Source: Marsupella aquatica (Eukaryota > Marchantiophyta). Taken from it: 64,000 nucleotides of DNA. The translations under genes were made by a program, and so were the position numbers. Positions 25,686 through 38,358 of the stretch are shown here, piece after piece. The notes beneath the pieces were generated by a model that worked only from the letters and a program-made list of their open reading frames with translations, had not been told where the DNA came from and searched no databases. The stretch lies in the NCBI GenBank assembly GCA_973895155.1, contig OZ316892.1:27466001-27530000 (forward strand), in the 5' to 3' direction. Every line of letters starts with the position of its first letter. Within the stretch, counting starts at the first letter, position 1.

Positions 25686-26089
25686 ACAGATGGAGATATG
25701 TGTGTGTGGCATGCTCATGAGGCAGCCTGCAGGGTCTGGGTTTTTGTCACCTGATGGTAGAATATGGGGCAGTTTTAGAGGAGCCATGGTTCAGAAGAAA
25801 TGCAAATTAAATTCCAACAGCCAAGAATGAATCAGGCCCAATGCCCAGTTTGTAATAGGATCACGGGGACAAAATGGCGGATTATTTATTAGCGGGTGTC
25901 AAAGACACACCCGTAAGAATTTCTAATGGGAGTAGCCAAAGTGCTGTAAGTATGGTTACGGGTCTCCTTTATGGAGAAACAAAGCATGGGTGACTAGTTT
26001 TGACCCGACTCTTAGCTGTGACGTTATGGGTGGGACCGGTTAGCATGGACGATCCCACAGACAACTTACTCGTGCAGGACAGGAGTGAT

Positions 26090-26190
26090 ATCCGAGGCGG
26101 ATCGTTGAATACGAGGATAGGGAGTGGAATCCGAGGACGGGGAGTGGAATCCGAGGACGTGGAATTCGTTCAAGTGGAATACGAGGACCA
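26090..26190. repeat. Short ~20-bp repeats 'GTGGAATCCGAGGACG'
   Basis: Five or so related units (gatatccgaggcgg, gaatacgaggatag, gtggaatccgaggacg twice, gtggaatacgaggacc) stand in tandem about 0.7 kb upstream of the biotin carboxylase start. They could be a minisatellite or a cluster of protein-binding sites; nothing in the sequence decides. Confidence 0.5.
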
Positions 26191-26790
26191 GGTCGAAGCA
26201 TTTTCTGAGCTCCTTCACACTCTGTCTCCTTTCCGTTTGTTACTAAATTTGGTTCAAGCATTTTGCCCAAGCTCAGCACATCAATCGTAGCTTTACAAAC
26301 TCTCTTGTCTGTGCACAGGCTTTGTGAGCATTCAGTGATCTTCGAATCTGACGTACTGAAGTTCCTGCAATGATGGCTCCTGCAGATCACTTGAACGACT
26401 CTGCGGCAATCGGGACACCCGGTTATCATGGTCTAACAAGAAACTGAGAAGAACCTCGCCCGGTTATTCCTGTCCCGTGCGATTTCTCCCTGCGTATCAA
26501 CACTTCTTGTTAAAGAGAGCCCTTAGTGCATTTGGGAATTTTCTTCGTCGGAATGGAGACCATGACATTCGCTTCAGCAGTGGTAGTTATCTTCACCCCA
26601 TTCCGTACTTCTGCCCCGTTTGCTAGGTCGAGAAGAATTCTACAGGAGCCAAATTGATAATTTGTTCGGTGACCTTTTGAGTGCTCGTCGCTTTTTCAAA
26701 TTCGCTGAACTGAATTGCGGCGCCTCCATTTCTTACCTTCCCCACTTTTGATTCGTTTGTCTAAATTAGGACCTACCGAAAGTTCAAGAA

Positions 26791-26833
26791 ATGTCGTTGA
26801 ATCATCATGGCTTCTTCTTCTTTTGATTCGTAG
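26791..26833 (+). promoter_or_regulatory. Two short overlapping upstream open reading frames before accC
   Basis: An ATG at 26791 opens an 11-codon frame (MSLNHHGFFFF, stop at 26824-26826), and an ATG at 26807 opens MASSSFDS (stop at 26831-26833). Both precede the inferred start at 26856 in other frames. If transcribed they would reduce scanning to the main start. MASSS is a typical plastid transit-peptide beginning, so the second may instead be a remnant of an older start. Confidence 0.45.
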
Positions 26834-26855
26834 TACTACAGCTGAGACGGGTCAG

Positions 26856-29800
26856 ATGGGAATTGCTAAGTACAGAACGAATAATGCATCCTCCTTGCAT
26901 GTGTTTTGTCCGAGAAGAACCATCAGGGTGAGGGAAGGTAGACATCCTCCTCGCATTATTCCAGGTCGGAATTTCTCGTAATGTGCGAGCTCTCTGACTA
27001 TCGCAGGTTCCAGGTGTTGTGCCCATCAGCAGCAAAGGGACCCCTAAGGGCAGGTCATGCTGCGCTACCCCTCAGAATGTACTTGGTGGGGCTCTCCAAA
27101 ACGTGAGAAGCGCCAGCTCTGGATTCCGGTGTGGCGAGCAGTCCTCTGCATGGAAACAGGCAGCCATAGTGTCGACTAAAGGCAAAAGTGGCAAAGCTCA
27201 CGGTGGAGCACTTGTCAGCACCTGCGAATATGAGAAGATCTTGGTCGCCAACAGGGGAGAAATTGCAGTGCGTATTATCCGCACAGCTCATGAGATGGGC
27301 ATTCCCTGCGTGGCAGTACACTCCACTATTGACCGACAGGCCCTTCACGTGCAACTTGCTGATGAAGCCGTCTGCATCGGGGAGGCTCCTAGTAGTCAGT
27401 CGTAAGCTCCATGATACTTGTACATGTCGATCTATATGGGCGGGATGGCTTTTGCAACCTTACTGTTGGTTGTTGATCTGCGGGGGTGGAAAGGTTCAGT
27501 TTCTTCTTTGCTTCATCAATCTAAACGCAAGCCATTACTGAATGGTACACTAGTCCGGAAAGTGACTTAAATTCCACCGGTTTTTCTGTTTTTTGCAGCT
27601 ATTTGAATATTCCAAACATCGTCTCGGCAGCCCTGAGCCGCCGTTGTACGATGCTGCACCCTGGATATGGTTTCCTTGCTGAGAATGCCACTTTTGTAGA
27701 CATCTGCAGGGACCATAGTCTGAACTTCATTGGTCCAAATGTGAGTAACTTCGAGCCTCTAAAACCGTCCAAAAAGTGAATTTTCTCATCTGTCACTTTC
27801 TGGGCCTATACAGAAGGAATGCGTCTGTAGATAAGCCTGTCGGTTCACATCGGCAAGTTCTCGAGACTCACTCTCACTTGTCTGGCTTGGCAGCCCGACA
27901 GCATTCGCGTTATGGGTGACAAGGCTACAGCGCGAGAAACGATGAGGAAGGCCGGTGTGCCCACCGTTCCTGGCAGTGCAGGGCTCATAGAGGTATTTGC
28001 AATGTCTCTCATCATGCCTGGAATTATCTGGTGAAATGCGATACCATGAAGTGCCTACCAGTAACTTACTTTTTGTCATTAGCGATGACGGGATGATGTG
28101 CAGTATGTAAACAAAGTTAGAATTCGTCAGCATTCACAAGACATTGCAAAAAAGTCGTGAAGCAGTGGATGATCACAACTGAAAATGTCAGTTCATGTCG
28201 GGAGCTGGGTAGATAAGTAGACAAACGGACGGACAAGATAGTTCTGTCACAGGCTGAAGTTGCCGACGCACATGAATACAATAGGGTTATTATTGTTGAC
28301 CATTGATAACTATTAATGTGCAGACAACCGAAGAAGCTATAAGAATTGCCCATGAAATTGGATTCCCCGTTATGATCAAGGTATAGTCTGAAATCCTGCG
28401 CATTGAATCGTCATTAATAATTGCCTCGTAATCCTTGTGCTTCTAATTAAGTGAAGTCAATTTGTTACGTTATGGACTCTCCAGCAACAGTTGAATCATG
28501 CGATACGAAAATGTGGCATGGTAGTTTGTGATGATTGGGAAGTTGGTTTTTTGGTTTCAGGCCACTGCTGGAGGAGGAGGGCGAGGTATGCGACTTGCAA
28601 AAGAACCTGGGGAGTTTGTGAAACTACTACAGGTGAGCTACGCTCTTTCCAACTTGTAGTTTTTCAGGTGCAGCTCTTCAGCTTCGATAAGCAGAGTCCT
28701 AGAGAAATCTGGTGATGGTTTTACAAAGATATTTGTGTCAAATTGTCACCAGATTAATCTGATCACTGTGACGTTACATAATTAAATGTTAATTTTATAC
28801 ATTTCAGTAATATGAAATCTGTTCGATTGATGAAATGATTTTATCAAGCTCTGTTCATATCGTTGTTTGTATCTCTGAAAGATGTAGGCAAAGTAATAAT
28901 GGAGTGCTTCGTGAACTTTAATCTTGGTCCTTTCTTCGCGTTTCTCAATTGTTTCAATTTAAATAACTCAATCTGTGATCTTGTTGTAAATTTTCCAGCA
29001 AGCTCGAAGTGAAGCTGGAGCTGCTTTTGGCAATGATGGTGTGTACTTGGAGAGATGCATCATGAATCCAAGGCACATCGAGTTTCAGGTGTGCTCAACT
29101 TCGATAACTTGCGCTGGCAAAATGTCTAGGTCTCTTAAAACTTTATATTTTACAATTAGTTTTTGTTCGATGAGATCGAATTCTAGCTTTGTTCCGTTCT
29201 CCTGTATTTGATATGTCCCGCCATCAGGGTTTGTGTACCTTTCTAGTAACACCGTTGGCCAACCTTGCAGGTCCTTGCAGACAAGCATGGCAATGTGGTC
29301 CATCTTGGGGAACGTGACTGCAGTATCCAGGTCAGCTTTTGCATGGATGCTAAGAAGTGATGTATGACAGGCTATTGATGTGATTGTTGCACAGGTAAAT
29401 TGTAGCAACAAGGTGAATTGGTCCAGGTGTAGGGTAAAGAGCACAAACTAAGGACAGCATTCAGCACTTGTGAAGTACATTATCGTCTTCCAGTGTATGA
29501 CAGTCAGGACTGAATGTATTAGCCGTTTGTGCTGATATCCAGAGGAGGAACCAGAAACTTCTTGAAGAAGCTCCATCACCAGCTTTAACTCCTGAACTCC
29601 GTAAGGCCATGGGAGATGCTGCTGTGGCAGCGGCTGCATCAATTGGTTACGTCGGTGTTGGAACCATAGAGTTTCTGCTGGATGAGGATGGCAAATCTTT
29701 CTACTTCATGGAGATGAATACCCGTATTCAGGTGCTGATAGGAAGTCAAATCACTGGATAGAGGCAATATCTTGTGGTTAGGTGTTCCATTTTTCGGCAA

Positions 29801-31911
29801 GTTCGATTTCTATGCACAACGTTGTCTTCAAAATGGAACCCGTACAGTTGGCTTATGTAAACATATTTCTTTGTTATATTAGAGATACTCCCATGGTATC
29901 CGCAGCGGGTCAGATAAAGCTACTGCCGTAAGATCTATCAGGTCCTTTCCTCCTTGTTTCTGGGAGGTCTTTAGTTTGTGATATGTGGGTGGATAACATG
30001 GACTCAATATGATAGCAGAAATGCACGTACGAAGTAGTCAAGAAACTTGTAGAGACTTCATTTTCCACACAGCATGCTGGCCTCGGTTGCGCTGACAGCC
30101 CTGACTTGATCAATGGACAGGTGGAACACCCTGTAACGGAGATGATCACCTCTACTGATCTTATTGAGGAGCAGATCCGCGTTGCTTTGGGCGAGAAACT
30201 GCGCTTTAAACAGGTACAAGTTCTGTTTAATCAAAGTCCGAGCAGAGCAGTTCTTCTTTTAGTTCCATGATCGCAAGATTGACATTGTCTGACACCTGGA
30301 ATGTACTATTATCACAGGAGGAGATTGTTATTCGAGGGCATTCTATTGAATGCCGGATTAATGCTGAGGATGCCTTCCGAGGGTTCCGTCCTGGTCCAGG
30401 TGAGATTTTGGTCCAGTGGGCTTCAGCATTCGCTTGTGATCTGAGTTTGTCAAGAGTTTGGCACTGATTAAGAATTCTACGATCTGCAGGTCGTATTACA
30501 GGATACTTGCCCCCTGGAGGTCCATTTGTGAGGATGGACAGTCACATCTACACAGACTATGTTGTTCCTCCCAGCTATGACTCGCTTCTCGGCAAGGTAT
30601 GGTAGGGCTGTTCTATCGAGGTGGTATCATTCTCTTTGGATGATATCAGTGACTAAACTGCAAGAATTTCTCTGCGCCTGGCACGGAAGTACCAACATGA
30701 GAAGATATCTTGGTGTTAGTGCTGACTGCGTCTAAACTCTCTGATCTGTGCTGTCACAGCTTATTGTTTGGGCACCTACAAGGGAGAGAGCCATTGTTCG
30801 AATGCAACGGGCTCTCAATGATACAATAATAACTGGTCAGGGTTTTACTGAACTTCCAGTTTTGTGTCTTGAGTGGGCTCTGATGTAGAAATCCAAAGTC
30901 ATCTGATACTAATGGGTTTTGACCGCCAGTCGCCTAAAGCTTTACTGCCTGTGCGTACATTTTGCTCAGGAACGTCTTTTTAAAACCAGGAATGCTGCAT
31001 GTTTTCTCTGTGCTATGTTGAAGTGTGCCAGAAGAGCTTACGAGCACCATCCAGTCTGCAAGTTTCCTCATCCTCATAAGTCACCTATTGCTGGCTGTTT
31101 GTTTTTGTCAGGCATTCCAACCACGATTGACTACCACAAGCTTCTGTTAGAAGTCCAGGTACATTCTTACCCGAAAGTAGTACAGCACTATCGAAACTTC
31201 AAAGGTTTGGGTGATTTTTGTGAACTGGGTCTCAGTAGAGCAAAGGGCAGTGTTTTGATAGTACAGACTTTCTTGCCATCAGGGAATAATTTGGAACCAA
31301 TAAAGGGAGAGTAATATGGCGTCTAATAACATGGACCTCTGTGCTTGCAGGATTTCAAGGATGGGAAGGTGGACACTGCATTCATTCCCAAACATGAAGC
31401 CGAGCTTCAAGCTGTAAGCCTGCTACGCCATCTTTAATCTTTGTTTTGACCTCCTAGTATTGCAGGCAAAACCCTAGTTGCATGTCAGTTTTATGAAGGA
31501 CTTCTGTTTCTGAATACCGTTTGAACCTCCATGATGTCTGGTCGTACGAGGTCCATGGATTAGAAAAATTGAAACGTGGGTAGTCTCTGGTAACACGGAG
31601 TAAATTGTGTGGCACTCAGAAGCCGAGATGATTATTACTAGTTACCCTAAGGGCTAGGCAATTCATTTTCTCAACTGTTAAGACGCGACAACCCAGACAA
31701 TGTCGTTCATTTTAGGCTATTAAGTAATTTAATGTCCATGCGTTACTAGTGGGACTGCAGGTGTTGATTCTAAATGTAGATGATGTTGTCTGCGATGCTT
31801 CCCTCATGTTTGACATCGACTGATGTGATTTGTTCTCTCCTTGTGCAGCCTTCTGCAGATAACCCACTTCCGAGTCTTATTAATAGAGAGAAAGTAGCTG
31901 CAGTTGTGTAA
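26856..31911 (+). CDS. CAC2: Plastid acetyl-CoA carboxylase, biotin carboxylase subunit, 16 exons, 568 aa
   Basis: Carboxylates the biotin of BCCP with ATP and bicarbonate, the first half of malonyl-CoA synthesis in the heteromeric plastid ACCase. Exons: 26856-26927, 27007-27401, 27599-27740, 27894-27992, 28324-28380, 28561-28632, 28999-29088, 29271-29330, 29543-29731, 30121-30213, 30318-30399, 30490-30596, 30760-30835, 31112-31158, 31351-31413, 31849-31911 (1707 nt). Residues 1-95 look like a transit peptide. The core opens at [14 protein letters not shown] (100-113), then [13 protein letters not shown], the ATP-grasp glycine loop [11 protein letters not shown] (256-266), and the catalytic [14 protein letters not shown] (386-399). 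It lacks a biotinyl or carboxyltransferase domain, so it is the prokaryotic-type subunit. Arabidopsis CAC2 is 537 aa; the extra length is N-terminal. Exon 1 is the least certain part. Confidence 0.95.
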
Positions 31912-32315
31912 GAAGTACAACATCTATTTCCGGGCAACAGCCCACTTATAACAGCGTTCCCAACCGTCATTACGAGCACCTCATATGGCGATGGAGGCCG
32001 AAATGGGTTCAAAGAGTGGGCGTTCCCAGCCTTCATTACAAAGCCCGGCTTTAAGAGCATTGATTAGAGATGTGTTGAAACACCTTAGGGCCAATATATG
32101 TTCATGAACGTTCTAAGAACTGCTTAGTTCCTTTAGATTGGGAAACAGAATCAGTAGTGACATTTCTGTCATGTCTTATTGGTCTTATGACGATTATTTG
32201 AGAAAAAGCAGTGTGGAATCGATTTCTTTCCGCAATCTCTCAATCTTTGGATGAGGAATCCATTGGAACGTGCCACAGTGAGAAGCACAGTGTGTTGCAG
32301 GCTGTCATTTTTGGT

Positions 32316-32318
<3 letters not shown>

Positions 32319-32357
<39 letters not shown>
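32319..32357. repeat. (GA)n microsatellite, 39 bp
   Basis: Uninterrupted GA dinucleotides about 0.4 kb downstream of the biotin carboxylase stop codon. Confidence 0.98.
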
Positions 32358-32358
<1 letters not shown>

Positions 32359-33304
32359 ATTCCCCCCCCTTTGTCACCATGTACTTTTGTGGATCCGCAA
32401 CTGCCATGCTAAGGCCATGAAATGGTCTCAAGTCATACTTTTTCAGCACTGTCAAATGTGATAAACTAGGAAGGACCACTCCATGAGCCCAGTCAAGGTG
32501 CTCTAACAAGAATTTCCAACTGAGGCCAAAAGTAATGGCATTGATAAGATTGCACCTCTTAGAGCATGTCCAACTCATACGTGGTTCCCTGATGCTAACA
32601 GAGTTAATTTGGGTCAAACCCAGTAAGTTGTAGTGAAAAATGCAAGCCCATCGGGTTGACTGTAACGCTATTGTCAATTTTGGAAACGGGCTTCCTCCTC
32701 CGGGAACGGTAAAAGGCCGCTGCAATGGCGCATTGACGGGATTACTTTCGCTTTGATGCGGTTTCCTAGATGAAGATCAGACCGTCCTGAGAGGAAGGAG
32801 CTCCTCGGCAAAAAGGAGTCCTGCTCAATGAAATCATCTCATAACCAGTGGGCTTGCACTATGACAAACCCCGTTAAGCATTTAGTGCATGCCAATAATA
32901 GTTGTGACATTGCGCTGTATAGTGCAAGGAAACCCCACCCCTTTTGGAGATGCTTTTAGGGGACCATCTCTAAACCTAGGTTGGGGACCAGAAATACAAG
33001 GTTGACACTGGTACCAGGTGGTAGTCCCCCAAAACTTATCCCTAGAATCAAATATTTGGAGTATGACAATGAGCTTAGAATGTGCCTGGACCATGTTGAA
33101 GCAAGGGTGGTAAACATTGGGAAGGCTGGTTTGTTTCCACACCAAAGACCTGATCTGTGCCTGGACTCCCTCAAGGTGTCATACTGCCAAAGCCTGATAA
33201 GAATGCACCCCAAATGCACCACACCTGGACCCGAACGTTAGCACAAGTCAGAGCAATGGATACTTGGGAAAAGTTTGTTGTTGCCCAGGCTCGGGCAGAC
33301 ACAT

Positions 33305-33450
33305 TCCACACCTTGACCCAATGAGAGCTAGTTTGCCACATCTACCTCCATCCCTGCAATCCAACAAGAACTCAGACACTCTCCACACCTTGACCCAACG
33401 AGAGCTAGTTTGCCACATCTACCCCCATCCCTGCAATCCAACAAGAACTG
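33305..33450. repeat. 77-bp tandem duplication
   Basis: Two copies of a unit beginning TCCACACCTTGACCCAA and ending near CCAACAAGAACT, start to start 77 bp, nearly identical (a few substitutions such as AATG/AACG, CCTCC/CCCCC). Confidence 0.92.
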
Positions 33451-34898
33451 TGTTGCTTCACAAGACATTGTGGTCACAATCTCATCATTAAATAGGGTCA
33501 CTCACAAGCTCCTAAATTGCCACTGGCCATATGTAAGGGATGGGTCCAAGACTTCTCCCTTCTCACATTCCAGTCATTTCTCTCCTCTACCTGCCATTTT
33601 GGTCCACAATTTCAGGAAAAGTGAGTAAACCTGTAGTCAAGCTCTATCACTATACTCCTCTATCCTTCTAGTTGTTGACTTGCAGGCTCCAACTGGTTTC
33701 CTCCCTTCAAAACAATACAATTATTTCATACTAAACATTCTAGGGTTGTCCTATTGTTTTTTGCCTCTTTGTTGGGTCTCTTGCCTTTGGAATCTTGTCT
33801 CCCAATTTGTCACTTTCTGTTATTTTGCAATGTCTTATATTTTCTAGAAAACTGATCTTTGCAGAAGAAAGCAACGTCCCCTTCCAATGTTTTTTTTTCA
33901 AATCTTGCGGTGGAAGCTGAGTGAACAGTGTAGTGGAGCTTCAGTTTGGTTCCACGTGTCACAACGATACGAGACTGGTGTATTGAACTATTTTCTAAAC
34001 TGGGCAACCACCTAGTTATTGGGTGGTGATGAGGATTCGTCTGAGACTTGCTGAAGTTGACCATTGGCATCTTGCATTGGAAAAGCTGAATTAAACCTTC
34101 AGCCAGATGACCTTTAAATTCCCATTTTGAGTTTCCTCCGGAGAGACTTTTGTGTACAGATCAATGTATTTTGTCCTCCAGGGAGACTTAAGTCAAGTAT
34201 ACATGACTTTCAAAAGACCTTTGAAGAAGATTCCACCTATATCCAGTCTCAATGGTTAGAGCCATAACCTGGGATGAGTTCTCTAAGCAAATCGTTTGCT
34301 CAGATAAGATTTCTAAGCTTGTATAAGATTACTTGAAACAAGAATTTTGCCAGGCCAACACATCGTAATTGTAAAAAAACGAAAATTTCTTACAAATTAA
34401 AGAACATATTTGGATTCCATCCAAACTTATGCCCATAATATACTATTTTATTTAAATCATTTTCAGAGTCTCAATGTTTGGTTGAGTCAAAAGCAAGCCA
34501 GGCAAGAAAGAATATTACAGGAAACAAGGGTTGAATATGTCTGGTGCATTCTGGTTGAAGAAAGACGACGATAAGAATATCATTTTATAGATATTTTTGA
34601 ACAAAGAGGGAACTGCACCCCAGACAGAGGAGGCTATGAACCTTGAACACGAATGGGAGGAGTGCAAAACGATTAAGAGACATTATTGATGATGGAAACA
34701 AGAAATCTATAATTGCTTATAAATCTTGAAAGTATCTTTGACTGGTGAGAAAATCATGCATTTACAACCAATGAAATCTTGATAAAAGCAAAATATATCA
34801 GGAAACAAAAGCCCAGTTGGACCGACACATTGTCCCCAGTAATGGCATGACGTCTTAGTTTCAAATTCAAGGTCATCAAGTTGTCAAGCTACCAAGGA

Positions 34899-34978
34899 AA
34901 CCAGTTTGATAATGTAATTGAAACCGGCTGCAAAGGGTAACCAGTTTGATAATGTAATTGAAACTGGCTGCAAAGGGT
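34899..34978. repeat. 40-bp tandem duplication
   Basis: Two copies starting AACCAGTTTGATAATGTAAT, differing by one C/T. Confidence 0.95.
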
Positions 34979-37087
34979 AAGGAGACCTTTTATAGGTCAC
35001 ATTTCAGTCAAAAGTATAAACAATGTTATCTGAGTTTAGTTTAAATGTTTTGAGCATTCAAGTTCATCTGCCCTTAATCAATCAGTCCATCTGAGCTTTA
35101 GTTTTATATATCAAAGAGCTAAATTCTTCCTTAATTTGTGTGATATTGTTCAGTTTTGTGGTGGTGGCCCCAAAAATGCCTCCAAAAACCTTTTGCCACA
35201 AGATTCTCAACAGACTTGCATGGAAGAATATATTTTGTGCCTACTATACTCTATCACACGTTTCACTTTTTGGGAAGAGGCCTAAAATGTATTGTGAGAT
35301 GACAGGTACATAATATATAGAGTATGTAGGCCGGTTCATAATTGCTTATTGTGGACGAGAAAAGGGCAATTGATTGATTGAATGAGACAAAGAAATGACC
35401 CTAGGATTTATTTATCTTGCTTTTCTTGCTCTTTGATTCTTTTTGTGACTGATGTTTTTGAATTTGGTGACTTGGCATTACCATCTTTTAGGCAGGGTGA
35501 TACTTGTGATCTGGGCTGTTTGAGTGTGTCAATGTCCAGTATCACCTAGTTGTCTCATAGAGACCCACTGTTGCTTTTCCCACCTGTTCCCTCACCCTGA
35601 CTTACTGCCATCCAGGAGGCAAAGTCTACACACTTCACTCTCGATAATAGGCTCCAAAGTATAATTTCCCATCTTGAAACCTGAACCCTAAAATAGCTGC
35701 GGCCAAAACTCAATCATGATAATTAGTGTGGTGATTTTCTAGGTCTGTGCTGCATTCATGGAATCTGTATTTGCTTTTAAAAGTTTTTATGGAAATATTA
35801 TTTATTTTAACTAGGATCATTTGAATTTATAATATGAGAACATTTGCTATTGTATAGGAGCATTTTGGTATCCTATCATATCTTTGGTCTTCGTGGTTTT
35901 CCCATGTTTTCTGCACTTTATTGGGTCTCCTTACTCATCTCCACGTTTGGTGCACTTTGTTCTTTGGCAGCCATCCCAGTTGAAAGTTTTGGATGAAGAT
36001 CCCATCCAAGGAGGAAATACTTTATTAGCAAAATTTTGCATAGTCAGCGACTGGAAAGGTAGCCTGTGAAAAGCACAAATGTATTTCTTACTTTTTACAT
36101 GCTGGATTGTAGAGTCAATGGGTTAAAAATTGCCAAGAGATGTGGTTGAGATTTTTCCATATAAGATTGACAAGTAATAGATGTGCCACCTTTTGTAAAG
36201 AGGGCACCCTCAGTTCACCCTTTGCATTTGCTGCAATCACTAAAAAATACCTGCATCCAAGCTTCATATTCCATAAAATTTCATTCAACTAACAAACTTT
36301 AAAATACAAACAAGGGTGGGCCTTGGAATAAATGTATCATAAGACCACCCCCAACTGTGCAACTACACAGTTGACGGAAGGTGACTCTCCACCAGTACGT
36401 GGATATAGTCAGGCCATCATGCAAAACCAAAAATGAAGGTCATAAGCATGGGGGGCTATAGGACAAGCTTCCTGGAGGCTATGGGACTCGAGTCCCTTGT
36501 TTCAATAATTATGCAGCAGAAACATTCGCAAGCCTTGACCCTTGTTGGGAAGTTGCATGAGATATAGTAGAAAAACTGTCTCGATCCGTAGTCTCACTGT
36601 GTTAGGGAGTCTCATATATGAAAAAAAAGGTTCATACACGGGCGGCCCGAGACGCAGTCGGGCGCACCGCGAGAGGGTTGATGCGGGCCAACATTTTTTT
36701 GAGTACTGAATTATGACACGAGTTGCGGGTGCAAATGCCAATGTCCTATTGTTCGTTAGCCTTTCGTTCCTTGTTCATTTTTTGTAATCCCGGTCGGGCG
36801 GAGCTTTCCTGGGCGTGACTGGTCGGGCACCACAATTACTCAAACGCCCTATATTTGAGACGCCCTATTACATCCCCTGGTTAATTAAATCTGATCTGAT
36901 GCTACAGTAGGAGATGTAGTCCATTGGTGGGATGCCCGTTTCCCCATATGGCTAGGATAACTCTCTTATCAGATAAAGGCAAATACCACTTGCGAAAGTT
37001 CACCTTGATTTTGGGTCTACTAAAACTGTCTCCCACCAAGTCACATTGCCCTTTAGGCACAACTTGATGGCTCTCCTAAAATCTAGG

Positions 37088-37153
37088 GAGATCTAAGGGA
37101 GAAACTGGGTATAGCTGGGCGAGATCTAAGGGAGAAACTGGGTATAGCTGGGC
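37088..37153. repeat. 33-bp perfect tandem duplication
   Basis: Two identical head-to-tail copies of a unit beginning GAGATCTAAGGGAGAAACTG. Confidence 0.95.
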
Positions 37154-38358
37154 AGTGACCCTGACAGCCCTGAGCGAGTGTGCAGTGATATTTGTTACTC
37201 ACTTCAACAAACCTTATTGTGTCCCCAAGACTCAACTTGTCAATAATTACAATATTTATTCATTGCCCTACCCTGCTTGTCTCCACTAGGGCATCTCAAA
37301 GCTGAATGTTTTTGTACCCAAAGGACACACCCACACCGGTCATTCCCTCGCACAGGCTGCCTGGATCAGGTGGGTCGCCCACCAATTTGGCTACGAAAAC
37401 TTCTATACTGGGTCTTCTAGTGACCCGGATGTCCACTAAGAGTTTGGTACAATTTGGACCCTCATTTTGCGACACCTAATTTTGGAACCCTATTTACATT
37501 ATCTCCGAATGTGAAGCCCGACCAATCACACCCGGAAGTCCTGACCTAAACTGAGGACTTACTGCAATGAAGAGAATACCCAATTTCAATGTGTTCATTG
37601 ACTCACCTGATAATTTTCACACAGTTACTCTCTCAAATCCGAGAGCCCTTAATTATCACTGCCCGCCTATACCAAGTGCATCGTGGGAGGTAATGAGGTG
37701 TTTTTTTCTTCTTCTCAATATTTGAGACCCCTAACTATAGTTTGTTTAGGGCAACTCCGTAAAACGCGCGGAGAGGACGACTCGGGGGCCAGGGCCGGAG
37801 AGTAGGAGTCAACACGGAGAAGCAACGCGGTACTTCACTATGCCTCATGGCAGTAAAACTAATAGTAACCGGGTCGCGATGTCTACTCCACGTGCGTATC
37901 AAGAGACGAACCCGTGACCCTATCCCGTGAAAAACGTCGCCGGGTTGGGGTACCGGCTGTACTAACTTGGACCGGTTCTGGACCCCGACCGGCGACAAAG
38001 CCGCCTCGACCGTCGCTGCCGCCTTCCCGACACGCCCGCATTGTGCCACTGCCCTTCGTCCATCAAGGCCGGCGTCGTGCTTCCTGGCGGTCTTGGGCGT
38101 ATTCTGGCGTATATCCCGTCGTCCCATGTTTCACCATATTTGCCATGCCTGCTGCCGTGGATATTTGAACGCCGACTTGCCTAATCCACGGCAGCAGGCA
38201 TGGCAGGTTCAGATGAGTGGTTGTGGGCCGTCGATCGCCAAAATTACGACCTGGGCGAGCTCGGGGTGTTGCTGTCTCGCAGTTTCTCCGTTTTTGTGTG
38301 TCTGTACCATGAAATAATATAATAGCCTTCTTCATTTTCCTTTTTTAATTTCACACTG

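Larger units (their letters stand above)
24294..26790. other. Intergenic region and presumed promoter of accC
   Basis: No gene is supported here. Contents are the RPL24 3' flank, a perfect 57-bp tandem duplication (25572-25685), a cluster of 'gtggaatccgaggacg' repeats (26090-26190), and the region that should carry the accC promoter. Confidence 0.5.
31912..37699. other. Repeat-rich intergenic region, no gene supported
   Basis: No frame here matches a family I know or joins into a spliced gene. It contains the accC 3' flank, a (GA)n microsatellite and three short tandem duplications (33305, 34899, 37088), listed separately. Composition alternates between AT-rich (34-36 kb) and mixed. Confidence 0.5.

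Noticed and set aside
34240-34300. tRNA-like phrase 'tggttagagccataacctggg'
   Set aside because: No acceptor or anticodon stem can be formed and there is no T arm.
37735-38317. Overlapping open frames in the GC-rich stretch
   Set aside because: They fall within the direct-repeat unit, and its second copy at 39.1 kb does not keep any of these frames.
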